The notes: a model not told the origin generated them from the letters alone. A stretch of 64,000 nucleotides of DNA from Rhizomicrobium sp. (GCA_037200045.1 JBBCHM010000001.1:620001-684000); one strand, 5' to 3'; positions 18,584-26,795 are shown, counted from the first letter of the stretch. Numbers and translations: made by a program.

Positions 18584-19528
18584 GAGCCGATCCGGAAAGA
18601 ACTGAATCATTTTGAGGGATTTGCGGCAAGTCGCCTGAGCATGATGCGGATCATGGCGAGGCGGATGAAGGCCGCGACGGTTGTGGCGTAGCGCTCGAAG
18701 TCGCGCGCCAGGCGTCGGTTGCGGCTGATCCAGGCCAGGGTGCGTTCGACGATCCAGCGTTTTGGCATGACCACGAAGCGGTGGGCATCGCTGCGCTTGA
18801 CGATCTCGATGACCCAGGTTCCGGTGGCGGCGACGGCATCGGCGGTCTTTTTGGCGTTGTAACCGCCGTCGGCGAAGATACGTTCGATGAAGGGAAACGA
18901 TCGCCGCGTCCGCTTGTCGAGGACCAGCGCTGCGCCGTCGCGATCCTGGATGTCGGCGCTGTGGACGGCGACGCTCAGCAACAGGCCGAGCGTATCGACG
19001 AGGATGTGCCTCTTGCGGCCCTTGACCTTCTTGCCCGCGTCGTAGCCTGAAGGATCGAGCAGAGCCCCCCTTTGAGCGCTCCCTTGGCGCTCTGGCTGTC
19101 GATGATGGCGGCGGTGGGGCTGGCCTCGCGGCCTTGGCTCTCGCGCACTGCCACATAGAGCGCGTGATGGATGCGCTCCAACGTCCCGTCCCAGTTCCAC
19201 AGTTCGAGATAGTCGTGAACCGTGCTCTTGGGCGGAAAATCCTTCGGCAGCGCCTGCCATTGGCAGCCCGTCCAAAGCACATAGAAAATGGCGTTCAAGA
19301 CTTCACGCACATCCGTCGTGCGCTTGCGCCCGCCGCGCTTGGCCGGGGGTATCAACGGCGCCGCAAGTGACCATTCCTCATCCGTCATGTCGCTGGAATA
19401 GCGAAGACCATTGCGTCTCGCCGACAGCCGGTGCTCCGGCTTCCACATCGGGTGCTCCTGTTGCGAATCAGCACCCACAACGGAATCACAACCGATTCAC
19501 CCGACTCAACTTCTTTCCGGATCGGCTC
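18584..19528 (-). mobile_element. IS5-family (IS427-like) insertion sequence
   Basis: The element is 945 bp with perfect inverted repeats GAGCCGATCCGGAAAGAA at the left end and its complement at the right end. Flanks are TTA (18581-18583) and TAA (19529-19531), compatible with the TNA-type target of this group; the middle base differs, so the copies have either mutated or the duplication is only TA. It carries one two-frame transposase on the minus strand. It interrupts Rhs tip D. Confidence 0.85.
18607..19448 (-). CDS. IS5/IS427-type transposase in two frames
   Basis: The first frame from ATG 19448 carries the DUF4096-like N-terminus (MTDEEWSLAAPLIPPAKRGG) and the first catalytic Asp (AAIIDSQSAKGA). 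The second frame carries GYDAGKKVKGRKRHILVDT, the second Asp (IFADGGYNAKKT) and the Glu region (WIVERTLAWISRNRRLARDFER). They join at a run of six G on the coding strand (C at 19065-19070). Two-frame layouts are common in this group, so this need not be inactivating. The ISs at 18584 and 28937 are different elements. Confidence 0.85.
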
Positions 19529-19952
19529 TAAGCTACACGATGACGCAGCTTTGCAATGAAGCTTTTTGCGGTGCCGACCTGACTCTTCACTACAACGGAA
19601 AGGCGCAGAATTTAGACTGGATTCAGACATACAGTGTTCGGAGCGCTTTTCTCGGAGAAGACGGCACTTGGAAATCCGATAGTGACAACCCACCCTTTTT
19701 CCCGAACGACTACTCCTCGGGCCCGAACTTCATGGATTGGCCCTCTTGGAGGGGCGACAGAAGCTTCCAGGCTCAAACATCCCTTGTAAGCATGAACGCC
19801 GACGGTTCCTACAGTGTTATCACCACCATACAGTGGGGTTACGCTTACACTAATGCGAACGGTTTCGGCCCTAGCGGAGTGACTCTTTATACTCCAGTCA
19901 TGGCAATCTCCAATGCTACCCAACAGCATTGGCTGAATTCGGTGAAGGCGAA

Positions 19953-20459
19953 ATGAAGAAGGCTCGCATTTCCATTTTTGTCTTGCTGCTTTCGCTGCCA
20001 GTCGGGCGGCTGGATGATGCTGATGCGAAGGTATTCTCGGGATTGCCCTCATCTGTGAAAGATCTTCTCCATGGAGAGACTCCTAACAGGGGCGCCAGAA
20101 ACTGGATTAGGATAATTACGCTGACACCCCGAAGTCGCCCTTCACCAATTATCTTTATCTCTCCAACAAAATTTGACGTACGCAGGCCGCAAGAGTTGAT
20201 TTTACTGTCACGTCCACAATATCGATCCTTCTCTCGAATCTCGTGGGAGAATCGCTGCAAATTTGTTTCGGACTACGAACCGTCACAGGTTCTTGAGGTC
20301 ACACAGCGCGCAACCGGGAGAAGCCGCATTCTATGTAGAATGTCCCTCGAAAGCGCCTGCCGGTATCTGAACGAGATAGCGACGATCAAATCATTCGATT
20401 GGAATAGTCGTAAGTGGAAACCCCTCCGAAAGGTGCGCTCAATCTTTAGATGCAGGTGA
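19953..20459 (+). CDS. Secreted candidate immunity protein for tip D
   Basis: ATG 19953 overlaps the stop of tip D (ATGA). The 168-aa product has a signal peptide (MKKARISIFVLLLSLPVG). It shares the central block of the cassette A immunity protein (IIFISPTKFD, ELILLSRPQY, then a Cys after ENR). Conservation of both tip and partner between A and D is strong evidence that they are toxin and immunity. The gene is intact although its tip has been split by an IS, which is what is expected if immunity remains useful against sibling cells. Confidence 0.65.
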   Translation: MKKARISIFVLLLSLPVGRLDDADAKVFSGLPSSVKDLLHGETPNRGARNWIRIITLTPRSRPSPIIFISPTKFDVRRPQELILLSRPQYRSFSRISWENRCKFVSDYEPSQVLEVTQRATGRSRILCRMSLESACRYLNEIATIKSFDWNSRKWKPLRKVRSIFRCR

Positions 20460-20592
20460 CACAAATGAGGCGACCAACGGCGTCTATTTCCGGGCAAAAC
20501 GACGTTGGGCTGACGGACGTTGCGTCAAAGCCTGGGTTCGGCCCTCACGTAGTTGGACTATCGTTACACCGCACAAGACCTTGCAACCCTGA
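20455..20592 (+). pseudogene. Tip fragment starting at the GACACAAAT boundary
   Basis: Immediately at the end of the immunity D gene the word GGTGACACAAATG (20455-20467) opens a 45-codon frame (GDTNEATNGVYFRAKRRWAD and on to TGA 20590-20592). The start GDTN equals the start of the main tip's variable part. It has no start codon and is probably the leftover 3' end of a displaced tip. From 20593 to 20696 I see only the 14-bp repeat described below. Confidence 0.4.
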
Positions 20593-20624
20593 ACCCACAC
20601 CCGTATCTCAACTTTCTATCCAAA

Positions 20625-20638
20625 ATACCGAAAACCTG
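20625..20638 (+). repeat. 14-bp direct repeat, candidate attachment site (left)
   Basis: ATACCGAAAACCTG occurs here and again at 24594-24607, where it abuts the 3' end of tRNA-Arg. It is flanked by ATACCG/CGGTAT inverted arms. A nearby block (TTGGCGCAAACGCC) recurs inverted next to the other copy. This is the layout of attachment sites of a tRNA-targeted element of about 4 kb, but no integrase lies between the copies. Confidence 0.4.
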
Positions 20639-20696
20639 CGGTATGTTGGCGCAAACGCCACAAGCAAAATGGCGAGTGCCGCCATAGCTTTAGGCG

Positions 20697-21146
20697 ATGG
20701 GCGATGCGTTCATTATCTCGGGTCTGAAAGAGCGCCGGTCTGCCATCGCTGGTGAGATCGCAGACCTCTACAAGCGCCTGGACAAGCTACAGGCAGACCT
20801 GGTTCACGTTGACGGCGTGCTGTCCCTGTACGGCCTAGAGCCGTCCGAAATTCCCACCAAGGGCCGGATGCCCGCCCGGTCAACCTACTTTGGCCGGAAC
20901 GAGATAAGCCGTCGCTGCCGGGACATGCTCCGGCAGAAGGGGGCCATCCGGGCCGATGACGTGGCGGTGCAAGCCATGCTGGATAAGCGGCTAGACCCCG
21001 ACAAGAACCGCAAAATCCGGACGGACTTCATCCGACGCATCCTTGTATCGCTCCACGACCTGCGGAAGGCAGATACGGTCGAGAAAGTCGGTCATGGGCG
21101 CGGGGTGAAATGGATAGCGAAGGAAATGCCCAGTCAAGACGACTAG
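20697..21146 (+). CDS. Hypothetical protein with N-terminal coiled coil
   Basis: This 149-aa cytoplasmic protein has a heptad-rich N-terminus (about residues 8-45; LKERRSAIAGEIADLYKRLD). A basic winged-helix-like C-terminal half follows (ISRRCRDMLRQKGAIRADDV, FIRRILVSLHDLRK). The layout suggests a small DNA-binding or accessory protein of a mobile element; I do not recognise the family. It stands alone, followed by a hairpin at 21188-21210. Confidence 0.55.
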   Translation: MGDAFIISGLKERRSAIAGEIADLYKRLDKLQADLVHVDGVLSLYGLEPSEIPTKGRMPARSTYFGRNEISRRCRDMLRQKGAIRADDVAVQAMLDKRLDPDKNRKIRTDFIRRILVSLHDLRKADTVEKVGHGRGVKWIAKEMPSQDD

Positions 21147-21187
21147 GCCACCACTCCGCTTTGAGTTAGATTCTGATTTGGCGATCC

Positions 21188-21210
21188 GCGTGGAGGTGCA
21201 AACTCCACGC
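21188..21210 (+). terminator. Hairpin after the coiled-coil gene
   Basis: GCGTGGAG (21188-21195) pairs perfectly with CTCCACGC (21203-21210) across a 7-nt loop. It lies 42 bp after the stop of the plus-strand gene and 88 bp from the end of the convergent protease gene. There is no T run, so Rho-independent termination is only plausible. Confidence 0.4.
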
Positions 21211-21297
21211 CTGGATGCATACGCCGCGCCTTGCGAAGCAATCGGCTAGAGCAATCTAACCGAGGGAAGGCGTATTGTCATGCACAAATCTCCGCAG

Positions 21298-22161
21298 CTA
21301 CGGATCGACGCCGCAATCTGTGAGAAAGGTGCGCAAGTCTCCCAGCATGACAGCGTGGCCGATAACAAGCTGCACCTGTTGCCGAAGCTCTTCCAATACC
21401 ATCGCGACGACCTGTGCCTCCGAGAAAGTTCGCGTTTTGCCGTCAGGCGACGTTGCGGTGAAAGTAAATCCAGATGGCTGATTTTGGAGCGCATTGAGCG
21501 CCGACAACGCCACGTCGGACAGCGGAGCAATCTTGTTATCTGCAACACCAATTACCTCGCCGGTCTCTACAAGAAGGACCGGGCCGCCAGAATTGCCATG
21601 ATTGATTGCGGCATTAACAACGAGTTGAGGCACAATTTTATTGGTCTTCGTTCTCACTCCATCGATGCCAGCGATATAGCCAACACTCAGCATCGGCGGA
21701 ACACCCACGTAGCCAGATGGAAATCCCCAGAATGCAATCTCTGCGCCGTACGCCAAATCAGGGGTATTCGAAATTGGAAGCGGGTTCCCAGAAATTGGAG
21801 TCTCTGGCTTCAACAACGCAAGGTCTTTGTCATAATCAGCTCGCATTACCTTTGCGGCCACAAGGGTCTTGTTGTCGGGAAGCGCTATCACGGGGTTCGC
21901 GCACCCATCGATAACGTGGGCAGCTGTGATGACATTTCCGCTCTTGTGCAAAAACCCGGTCCCAAACGTCCCATTTTCTTTGCAGATAACTCGGAAGACA
22001 GAAGTTACCGCCGCTTGTCCGGTGTGACCGGCAGAATCCGTCTCCAACGGCGCCGCAGTCCCAATCGTCTGCGTCCCTTGCGCATACGCACCTTGCTGCA
22101 ACGAGCCTAGGAATACTGCGATGACAAATATCGTTGTGGTAGTCATGTTGCATTGCTGCAT
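21298..22161 (-). CDS. Secreted trypsin-like serine protease
   Basis: This 287-aa protein has a signal peptide (about residues 1-28). The chymotrypsin-fold triad is visible: His in TGFLHKSGNVITAAHVIDG, Asp in YDKDLALLKPE, Ser in NAAINHGNSGGPVLL. There is no PDZ domain, so it is not a full DegP/HtrA protein. ATG 22161 is preferred over ATG 22146 because GGGAGGGG sits directly upstream of the former. It probably acts in the periplasm on unknown substrates. It stands alone on the minus strand among mobile genes and may be cargo. Confidence 0.8.
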   Translation of the reverse strand: MQQCNMTTTTIFVIAVFLGSLQQGAYAQGTQTIGTAAPLETDSAGHTGQAAVTSVFRVICKENGTFGTGFLHKSGNVITAAHVIDGCANPVIALPDNKTLVAAKVMRADYDKDLALLKPETPISGNPLPISNTPDLAYGAEIAFWGFPSGYVGVPPMLSVGYIAGIDGVRTKTNKIVPQLVVNAAINHGNSGGPVLLVETGEVIGVADNKIAPLSDVALSALNALQNQPSGFTFTATSPDGKTRTFSEAQVVAMVLEELRQQVQLVIGHAVMLGDLRTFLTDCGVDP

Positions 22162-22298
22162 GGTCCCCTCCCAGAGCGCTCATCTAGCCCAGCCCAGCAC
22201 CACTTCTGAAACCGTCGCGCAAAGTGCTGTGCTGCCGCCTGTTGATACAAGGCCGATATTCACGACTGGCCGCAATCATCGTTCCAAGTCGAACCGAG

Positions 22299-23291
22299 TT
22301 ACGCTGCCTTATGCCGTTGATAGTACCCGCTGAAATCCACCGAAGGCCCACGCTTCAACGCCAATTCCGTCACGCGGCGAACCTGCGTCCCGTTATCGAC
22401 CCGGCGCGCATCTTCGCGGAATGCGGACTCTTGTGCGTAGCGCAGAAGGTACGGCCCGGCGACGTGATGGAAGTGACCGGCTTCCGCGCGACGGATGCGG
22501 GAGAAATAGCTTTCGGCTTGGTTCGTGCAAGCCTCGCCGTCGCTGTAGGCTTCCTGATGGTTGATCCGCTTCATTTCATATTTCGAAGAGAGGCTATCCC
22601 AACTTGACGCTTCATCAGCGTTGACAACGGTCCCCATTTCAATGCGCGACTTGATCCAAGACACGGCGGCGCTTTCCGACTTGAACACGGCGGGGAGCGA
22701 ACGACCGTTGCGCTCGCGAACGATGATAAGGGACTGGCGCTTGCCGTTCTGGTTCGCGGCAAGGCGACGGTCGACGCGATCCTCTTTGCGATTGGCCGGA
22801 CGGATATAGCCTCCGAAATACGCGCCATCGGTCTCAGCAACCTTGCCAGCGCCGCCGATCTTGCGACCCTTGAACTCTTCCGCCATCGCCTCGCGGACCT
22901 TGTGCATCAGAACCCAGCAAGCCTTGTGGGACATGCCGAGATCGCGCGACAGCGCCAGCGCGTTCTTGCCTTTGACTTCGTTCATGGCCACGGCAATCGC
23001 GGCCAGGTACGTCCGCAGCGGGGCCTTGTGCGAGGCGAACAGCGTGCCGGACGTGATCGTGAAGTCCTTGCGGCATTCCTTGGCCTTGCACCGAAAGCGG
23101 GGTGAGCCCGTGACGCGGCGCGAAGGATAGGCCCCGATGCAGCCGCAGGACGGGCACACTGGCTCGCCGTCCGTATCGGACCAGCGGATTTTGCGGAACG
23201 TGGCCTCAGCTTCCGTTTCCGACATCCGAAAGACATCGGCCAGACGGAGCGTCCGGGCGGCTTTCGTTTGGAGGAAATGGGTTTTGGGCAC
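22299..23291 (-). CDS. IS1595-family transposase (ISXO2-like)
   Basis: This 330-aa protein has an N-terminal zinc ribbon (CPSCGC, then RCKAKECRKDF) and an ISXO2-like DDE domain. First Asp is in VAETDGAYFGGYIRP, the next in GTVVNADEASSWD, and NQAESYFSRIRRAEAGHFHH follows, as in this family. The gene is full length. I could not find convincing terminal inverted repeats around 22165-22298 or 23292-23400, so the boundaries are unknown and the copy may be immobile. Its promoter region shares the palindromic repeats before the divergent DUF6471 gene. Confidence 0.8.
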   Translation of the reverse strand: MPKTHFLQTKAARTLRLADVFRMSETEAEATFRKIRWSDTDGEPVCPSCGCIGAYPSRRVTGSPRFRCKAKECRKDFTITSGTLFASHKAPLRTYLAAIAVAMNEVKGKNALALSRDLGMSHKACWVLMHKVREAMAEEFKGRKIGGAGKVAETDGAYFGGYIRPANRKEDRVDRRLAANQNGKRQSLIIVRERNGRSLPAVFKSESAAVSWIKSRIEMGTVVNADEASSWDSLSSKYEMKRINHQEAYSDGEACTNQAESYFSRIRRAEAGHFHHVAGPYLLRYAQESAFREDARRVDNGTQVRRVTELALKRGPSVDFSGYYQRHKAA

Positions 23292-23301
23292 TTGTCACTG
23301 T

Positions 23302-23366
23302 ATCCGTTACTTGTGTAACGGATATGGCGGCAATAGGTAGCCTTGTCAATGGCGAATGTAACGGAT
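23302..23366. promoter_or_regulatory. Operator-like repeats between divergent transposase and DUF6471 genes
   Basis: ATCCGTTAC (23302-23310) and GTAACGGAT (23315-23323) form a perfect inverted repeat with a 4-nt centre, and GTAACGGAT recurs at 23358-23366. Both right-hand copies continue as ATGG. Three copies of a 9-bp word in a 65-bp divergent intergenic region suggest a repressor site. The DUF6471 protein next door is the natural candidate to bind it. Confidence 0.45.
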
Positions 23367-23407
23367 ATGGTGATATTTACGACGTGGCAAAACCGTTAGG
23401 ATTTCCA

Positions 23408-23629
23408 ATGGCTTCCAAGGTGGATTGGACAGAAAAAACCAAGAATCTCCTGAAATCGGAGATGAAGCGCCACGGCGTGACCTATGACGGGCTGGTGGAA
23501 CGGCTTAGCAAGATCGGCATAGACGATACCGCCGTGAATATCCGCAACAAGGTCGCGCGTGGCGGGTTTACAGCGGTGTTTCTGGTGCAATGCCTAGAGG
23601 CGATGGGCGTGCGGGAGTTACGACTCTAG
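23408..23629 (+). CDS. DUF6471 domain protein
   Basis: This 73-aa protein starts at ATG 23408. The whole length fits the DUF6471 pattern: W-x-KTKNLLKSEMKRHGVTY, LVERLSKIG, then NIRNKVARGGFTAVFLVQCL. Members are small, helical and regulator-like; biochemical role not established. An upstream in-frame ATG at 23324 would add 28 residues across the operator repeats and is rejected. Convergent with the next gene, 7 bp away. Confidence 0.75.
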   Translation: MASKVDWTEKTKNLLKSEMKRHGVTYDGLVERLSKIGIDDTAVNIRNKVARGGFTAVFLVQCLEAMGVRELRL

Positions 23630-23636
23630 AGATGCG

Positions 23637-24464
23637 TTATCTCCATTGCTGGCCATCATATACAAATCGCTTTGAATCGCTTGGCATCGGAAGAACGCCC
23701 GCGAGATTTGAATCAGTTATTGGCTCGCTCGTGTAAATAGCTACCGGCTGACCGTTCGTGGTCATGTGCAAGCTCCATACAAATCTCACTTCAACGATCG
23801 CGTCCTTAATTGGATTAGCCGGAAGAAAGATATCGGTCTCTTTCGTCGCCTTTCCTGGGATGACATTTACGATGCAATATTGAACTGCTGGTACTGAAAA
23901 TGAATCTCCCTCATTGACAGAAAATACTTCTGGCTGTCCCTGATTGATTATCGTGTTGATGCTGTTGCCGCTCGGCGCGATGATGCTCCCCGGTGAATTG
24001 GTCACTGACAACGAAGGTGTGACGTGCCTTCTTGTAGTTCCGGTATCTGGCTTTGGCTTCGGTTTAGGAGGCGGAGCAGAACTGTTCGCTTGTGGTGAAA
24101 TAGGTGTGGGACGCGCTGGCGGGATAGGAGAATGAAATTGCTTTTTCTGGCCAAGCGGAGGCATCGAAATCGAGATGGGATGAGTATGTCGATAAATTAC
24201 CGCTCCATTCACAACTGAGGCGATAGCGAATGCTAATGCCCAAATGATCTTCCATGTCTTTGACAGACTGGAAGTTGCCAATCCCAGCCAACCAATCAAC
24301 GTCCCAAAAACTAGGGCTGGAATGATGATCAAAGGATCACCGTTTGAAAACCAAACAGTGATCCAAATTGCGAGAACTGCGGCACCGATGCCGCCCTCGA
24401 TAGCGACGCGCACGGCCCGCGCTTGCTCACCGAGCCATGTTGCAATTGACCTAGCGACGCCCAT
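23637..24464 (-). CDS. Membrane-anchored protein with Pro-rich linker
   Basis: This 275-aa protein has three hydrophobic segments near the N-terminus (about residues 23-42, 44-62 and 72-92). A Pro/Lys-rich linker follows (SAPPPKPKPKPDTG). The C-terminal domain of about 120 residues has beta-strand character (VNEGDSFSVPAVQYCIVNVI). No enzyme motif is recognisable. The C-terminal part is probably outside the membrane. Function unknown; it lies between the DUF6471 gene and the tRNA, in accessory DNA. Confidence 0.55.
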   Translation of the reverse strand: MGVARSIATWLGEQARAVRVAIEGGIGAAVLAIWITVWFSNGDPLIIIPALVFGTLIGWLGLATSSLSKTWKIIWALAFAIASVVNGAVIYRHTHPISISMPPLGQKKQFHSPIPPARPTPISPQANSSAPPPKPKPKPDTGTTRRHVTPSLSVTNSPGSIIAPSGNSINTIINQGQPEVFSVNEGDSFSVPAVQYCIVNVIPGKATKETDIFLPANPIKDAIVEVRFVWSLHMTTNGQPVAIYTSEPITDSNLAGVLPMPSDSKRFVYDGQQWR

Positions 24465-24593
24465 CCCCGACTCCTACCGCAACCAGCGGTAAGAGGGCGA
24501 ATCCTCCGAAACGGGTAGCGGGCGCTCATCCCACTTCATCCCGCGATATCTCGCCAGTCCCGGGTTCGCTGGGTTTGTGGCGCTTGCGCCAAG

Positions 24594-24605
24594 ATACCGA
24601 AAACC

Positions 24606-24607
<2 letters not shown>
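24594..24607 (+). repeat. 14-bp direct repeat at the 3' end of tRNA-Arg, candidate attachment site (right)
   Basis: ATACCGAAAACCTG is identical to 20625-20638. Its last two bases belong to the encoded CCA end of the tRNA. The 9-mer GAAAACCTG within it is also repeated in inverse orientation at 24685-24693, just before the tRNA 5' end. Confidence 0.4.
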
Positions 24608-24682
<75 letters not shown>

Positions 24683-24710
24683 TGCAGGTTTTCCAACATT
24701 CGAAAATCCG

Positions 24711-25424
24711 TCATCCAACTTTTGCCCCATGTTTGTTCCGGTGGGCAAGCCTTTTCGCTTGGATCGATTCCACAAACCGCTCGTCGGGATGAACGTAGTG
24801 CTCCCCAGCCGACCGGGTGGAGTGGCGTGCCAAGCCGCGCGATTCATCGACGGTACCGCCGGCCGCGCCACCCTCCGTCAGCGCGGTCGTCCTGAAGTCT
24901 TGGAACTGGAGCTTCGTAGGCAGGCCCGCGGCGGTCCGGATCTTCGCATGGACTTTGATGAGTGTGCTCTGGTTCCACATGCCCCCGATACGGTCGTTGG
25001 TGAACAGCGGGGCGTCAGGAAGTTTCGCGGGTTGCGAAGCGAGATACTCATCCAGCGCAGCCTTGGCGATCGGAAAGAGCGGGATGGGCGCACCCTCCAT
25101 GCCGGTCTTGGCACGGGATACATCGATACAGCGACCGTCATAGGATTTGCGCAGCAGGGTTCTGACATCAATGGGCGACTGTCCAATGCTGTCGAAGACG
25201 TGTGCCATCGCGACGATCGACGCCCACTTTAGCTCGCGAGCCTTGTCGATGTAGAGCGCGGCTTGATCGGGATGCCAGACAACCGTGCGCTTCGGCGGCG
25301 ATTTGATCGTCACGTCGAGTGCGGGATTTTGGGGGATCCAATCTTCCGACACCGCCCAGGTCAGCGCCGCACGAAAGGTTCCGAGGATGTGATAGGCCCA
25401 AGTGAGAGTCTTCTCGCGTCTCAC
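24711..25424 (-). CDS. Tyrosine recombinase (integrase), N-terminus lost
   Basis: About 237 residues are left, covering part of the SAM-like core-binding domain (YHILGTFRAALTWAVSEDWI) and the catalytic domain. Visible catalytic region: LQFQDFRTTALTEGGAAGG in place of the usual HxLRxT box, then LARHSTRSAGEHYVHPDER, with the nucleophilic Tyr in the last block. The upstream end lies 13 bp from an IS256 terminus, and no N-terminal part is found beyond the IS. The gene is therefore truncated by a rearrangement and probably inactive. Confidence 0.75.
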   Translation of the reverse strand: MRREKTLTWAYHILGTFRAALTWAVSEDWIPQNPALDVTIKSPPKRTVVWHPDQAALYIDKARELKWASIVAMAHVFDSIGQSPIDVRTLLRKSYDGRCIDVSRAKTGMEGAPIPLFPIAKAALDEYLASQPAKLPDAPLFTNDRIGGMWNQSTLIKVHAKIRTAAGLPTKLQFQDFRTTALTEGGAAGGTVDESRGLARHSTRSAGEHYVHPDERFVESIQAKRLAHRNKHGAKVG

Positions 25425-25481
25425 GCGCTTGTAATGGGAGTGTCAGAAGTTTTGTGTAAGATCGGCCTCTGTGATTGGGTT

Positions 25482-25527
25482 GCGGGGTCAGCGGACTGAC
25501 CCCATGGGGTCAGTCCGCTGACCCCGC
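25482..25527. repeat. 46-bp perfect palindrome at the IS256 transposase stop
   Basis: The arm 25482-25503 is the exact complement of 25506-25527 around a central AT. Each arm is itself a hairpin (GGGGTCAG, CGGA, CTGACCCC), so the unit is a nested double palindrome. It supplies the last codons and stop of the transposase. It looks like two REP-type units head to head. Confidence 0.75.
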
Positions 25528-26756
25528 GAAACGGTCGCCGAACTGGATGGCAAACTGGCTCATCGCAGCGGTCCATTCAATAGCCCTTCGCCAATGGACG
25601 GATGCGTTCCTGATGGCGAGATAGAGCAGCTTCAGCGCCGCCTCGTCATTGGGGAAGCTGCCGCGGGTCTTGATGATCTTGCGAAGCGAGCGGTTCAACG
25701 CCTCCACCGCATTGGTGGTGTAGATCATTTTGCGAATCTCCGGCGCGAAGGCGAAGAACGGAATGACGTGCTGCCAGCTGCGCCGCCAAGCCTGGCCGAT
25801 CGCGGGATAGCGCTTGCCCCACTCGGCCTCGAAGTCTTCCAACCGCTGCAGGGCGGCGTCCGCGTTCTCGGCGCGATAGATCGCCTTGATCGACGGCAGG
25901 ATCGTCTTGCGATCCTTCCAGGAGACGAAGGACAGGCTGCTGCGGATCAGGTGCACGATGCAGGTCTGGACCAGCGTCTGCGGGAAGACGCTGTTGATCG
26001 CTTCGGGAAAGCCCTTCAGCCCGTCGACGACGGCGATCAGGATATCGGCGACGCCACGGACCTTCAGATCGTTCATCACCCCCGCCTTCGCGGGGGCAGG
26101 CTCTTGAGCCAGAACTTGGCGCCTTCCGTCTGTTCGATCCAAAGCCCCAGTACATCCTTGTCGCCGCACGGTTTTAATCCGAGCGCGACGTAGATCGCCT
26201 TGTTCTTGACCGTGCCTTCGTCGCGGATTTTGACCCGCAGGGCGTCAAAGAAGACGACCGGATAGACCGGTTCGAGCGGCCGGCTCTGCCACTCGCGGAC
26301 CTCGTCCAGCACCGCGTCGGTGACCTTGCTGATCAGATCGGGCGAGACCTCGGTGCCGTAGAGCTCGGCCAAATGGCCCTGGATCTCGCGCACCGTCATG
26401 CCGCGCGCATTCAGACTGATGATCTTGTCGTCGAAGCCGTCGAAGCGGGTCTGGCCCTTGGCGATCAGCTGTGGCTCGAACGTGCCGGCGCGGTCGCGCG
26501 GCACCTCGATCTGCACTTCGCCGTCCTCCGTCAGCACCGTCTTGCCGCTCGTCCCATTGCGGCTGTTGCCGCTGCCCCGGCCGGCCGGGTCGCCCTTGGC
26601 GTAACCCAGGTGATCGGTCAGCTCGGCGCCAAGCGCCCGTTCGATCAGCGCCTTCTTCAGGCGCACGAATAGGCCATCCGCGCCGGTAAGGTCCGCGGGC
26701 TTGAGCCCACCAGACAGCAATTGATCCAGAATCTCAGGGGAAAAATCCGTAGCCAT
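25510..26756 (-). pseudogene. IS256-family transposase broken by a palindromic insertion
   Basis: The N-terminal part (26756 down to about 26103) has FFDALRVKIRDEG with the first Asp. The C-terminal part (26079 down to 25510) has ILIAVVDGLKGFPEAI with the second Asp and TTNAVEALNRSLRK with the Glu. They would read FWLK-VMNDLK continuously, as in intact relatives, but about 23 bp containing a CCCCCGC/GCGGGGG hairpin sit between them (26080-26102) and shift the frame. The C-terminus also reads into a second, 46-bp palindrome (25482-25527). The transposase is probably dead. Confidence 0.8.
26079..26096. repeat. REP-like 18-bp palindrome inserted in the IS256 transposase
   Basis: CCCCCGC and GCGGGGG form a 7-bp stem around CTTC (plus strand). 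It is part of an insertion of about 23 bp that is not a multiple of three and that splits FWLK from VMNDLK. Short GC-rich palindromes of this kind are dispersed in many alphaproteobacterial genomes. Confidence 0.65.
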
Positions 26757-26795
26757 GTGAGTCTCCTCTCAAAAGGTAAACTCACAGAAACCATC

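Larger units (their letters stand above)
18157..19956 (+). pseudogene. Orphan Rhs tip, cassette D, split by an IS
   Basis: Rhs core homology starts at about 18157 (= 7756 in the main gene: cgatccccgatccg) and is short: core end (NNPLSLTDPSGL), four-Cys linker (VCTGSHVPGGCVTC) and a Gly/Ser-rich stretch to 18583. An IS5/IS427-type element occupies 18584-19528. The tip resumes at 19532 (SYTMTQLCNEAF) and ends at TGA 19954-19956. Removing the IS with a 3-bp target copy restores one open frame (GPLSYTMTQ). The tip is related to that of cassette A. The stop overlaps the immunity start (ATGA). Confidence 0.65.

Noticed and set aside
22165..23400. Terminal inverted repeats for the IS1595-type transposase
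   Set aside because: Candidate pairs around 22235 and 23328 share only a few bases (ACAAGGC); not enough to define ends.
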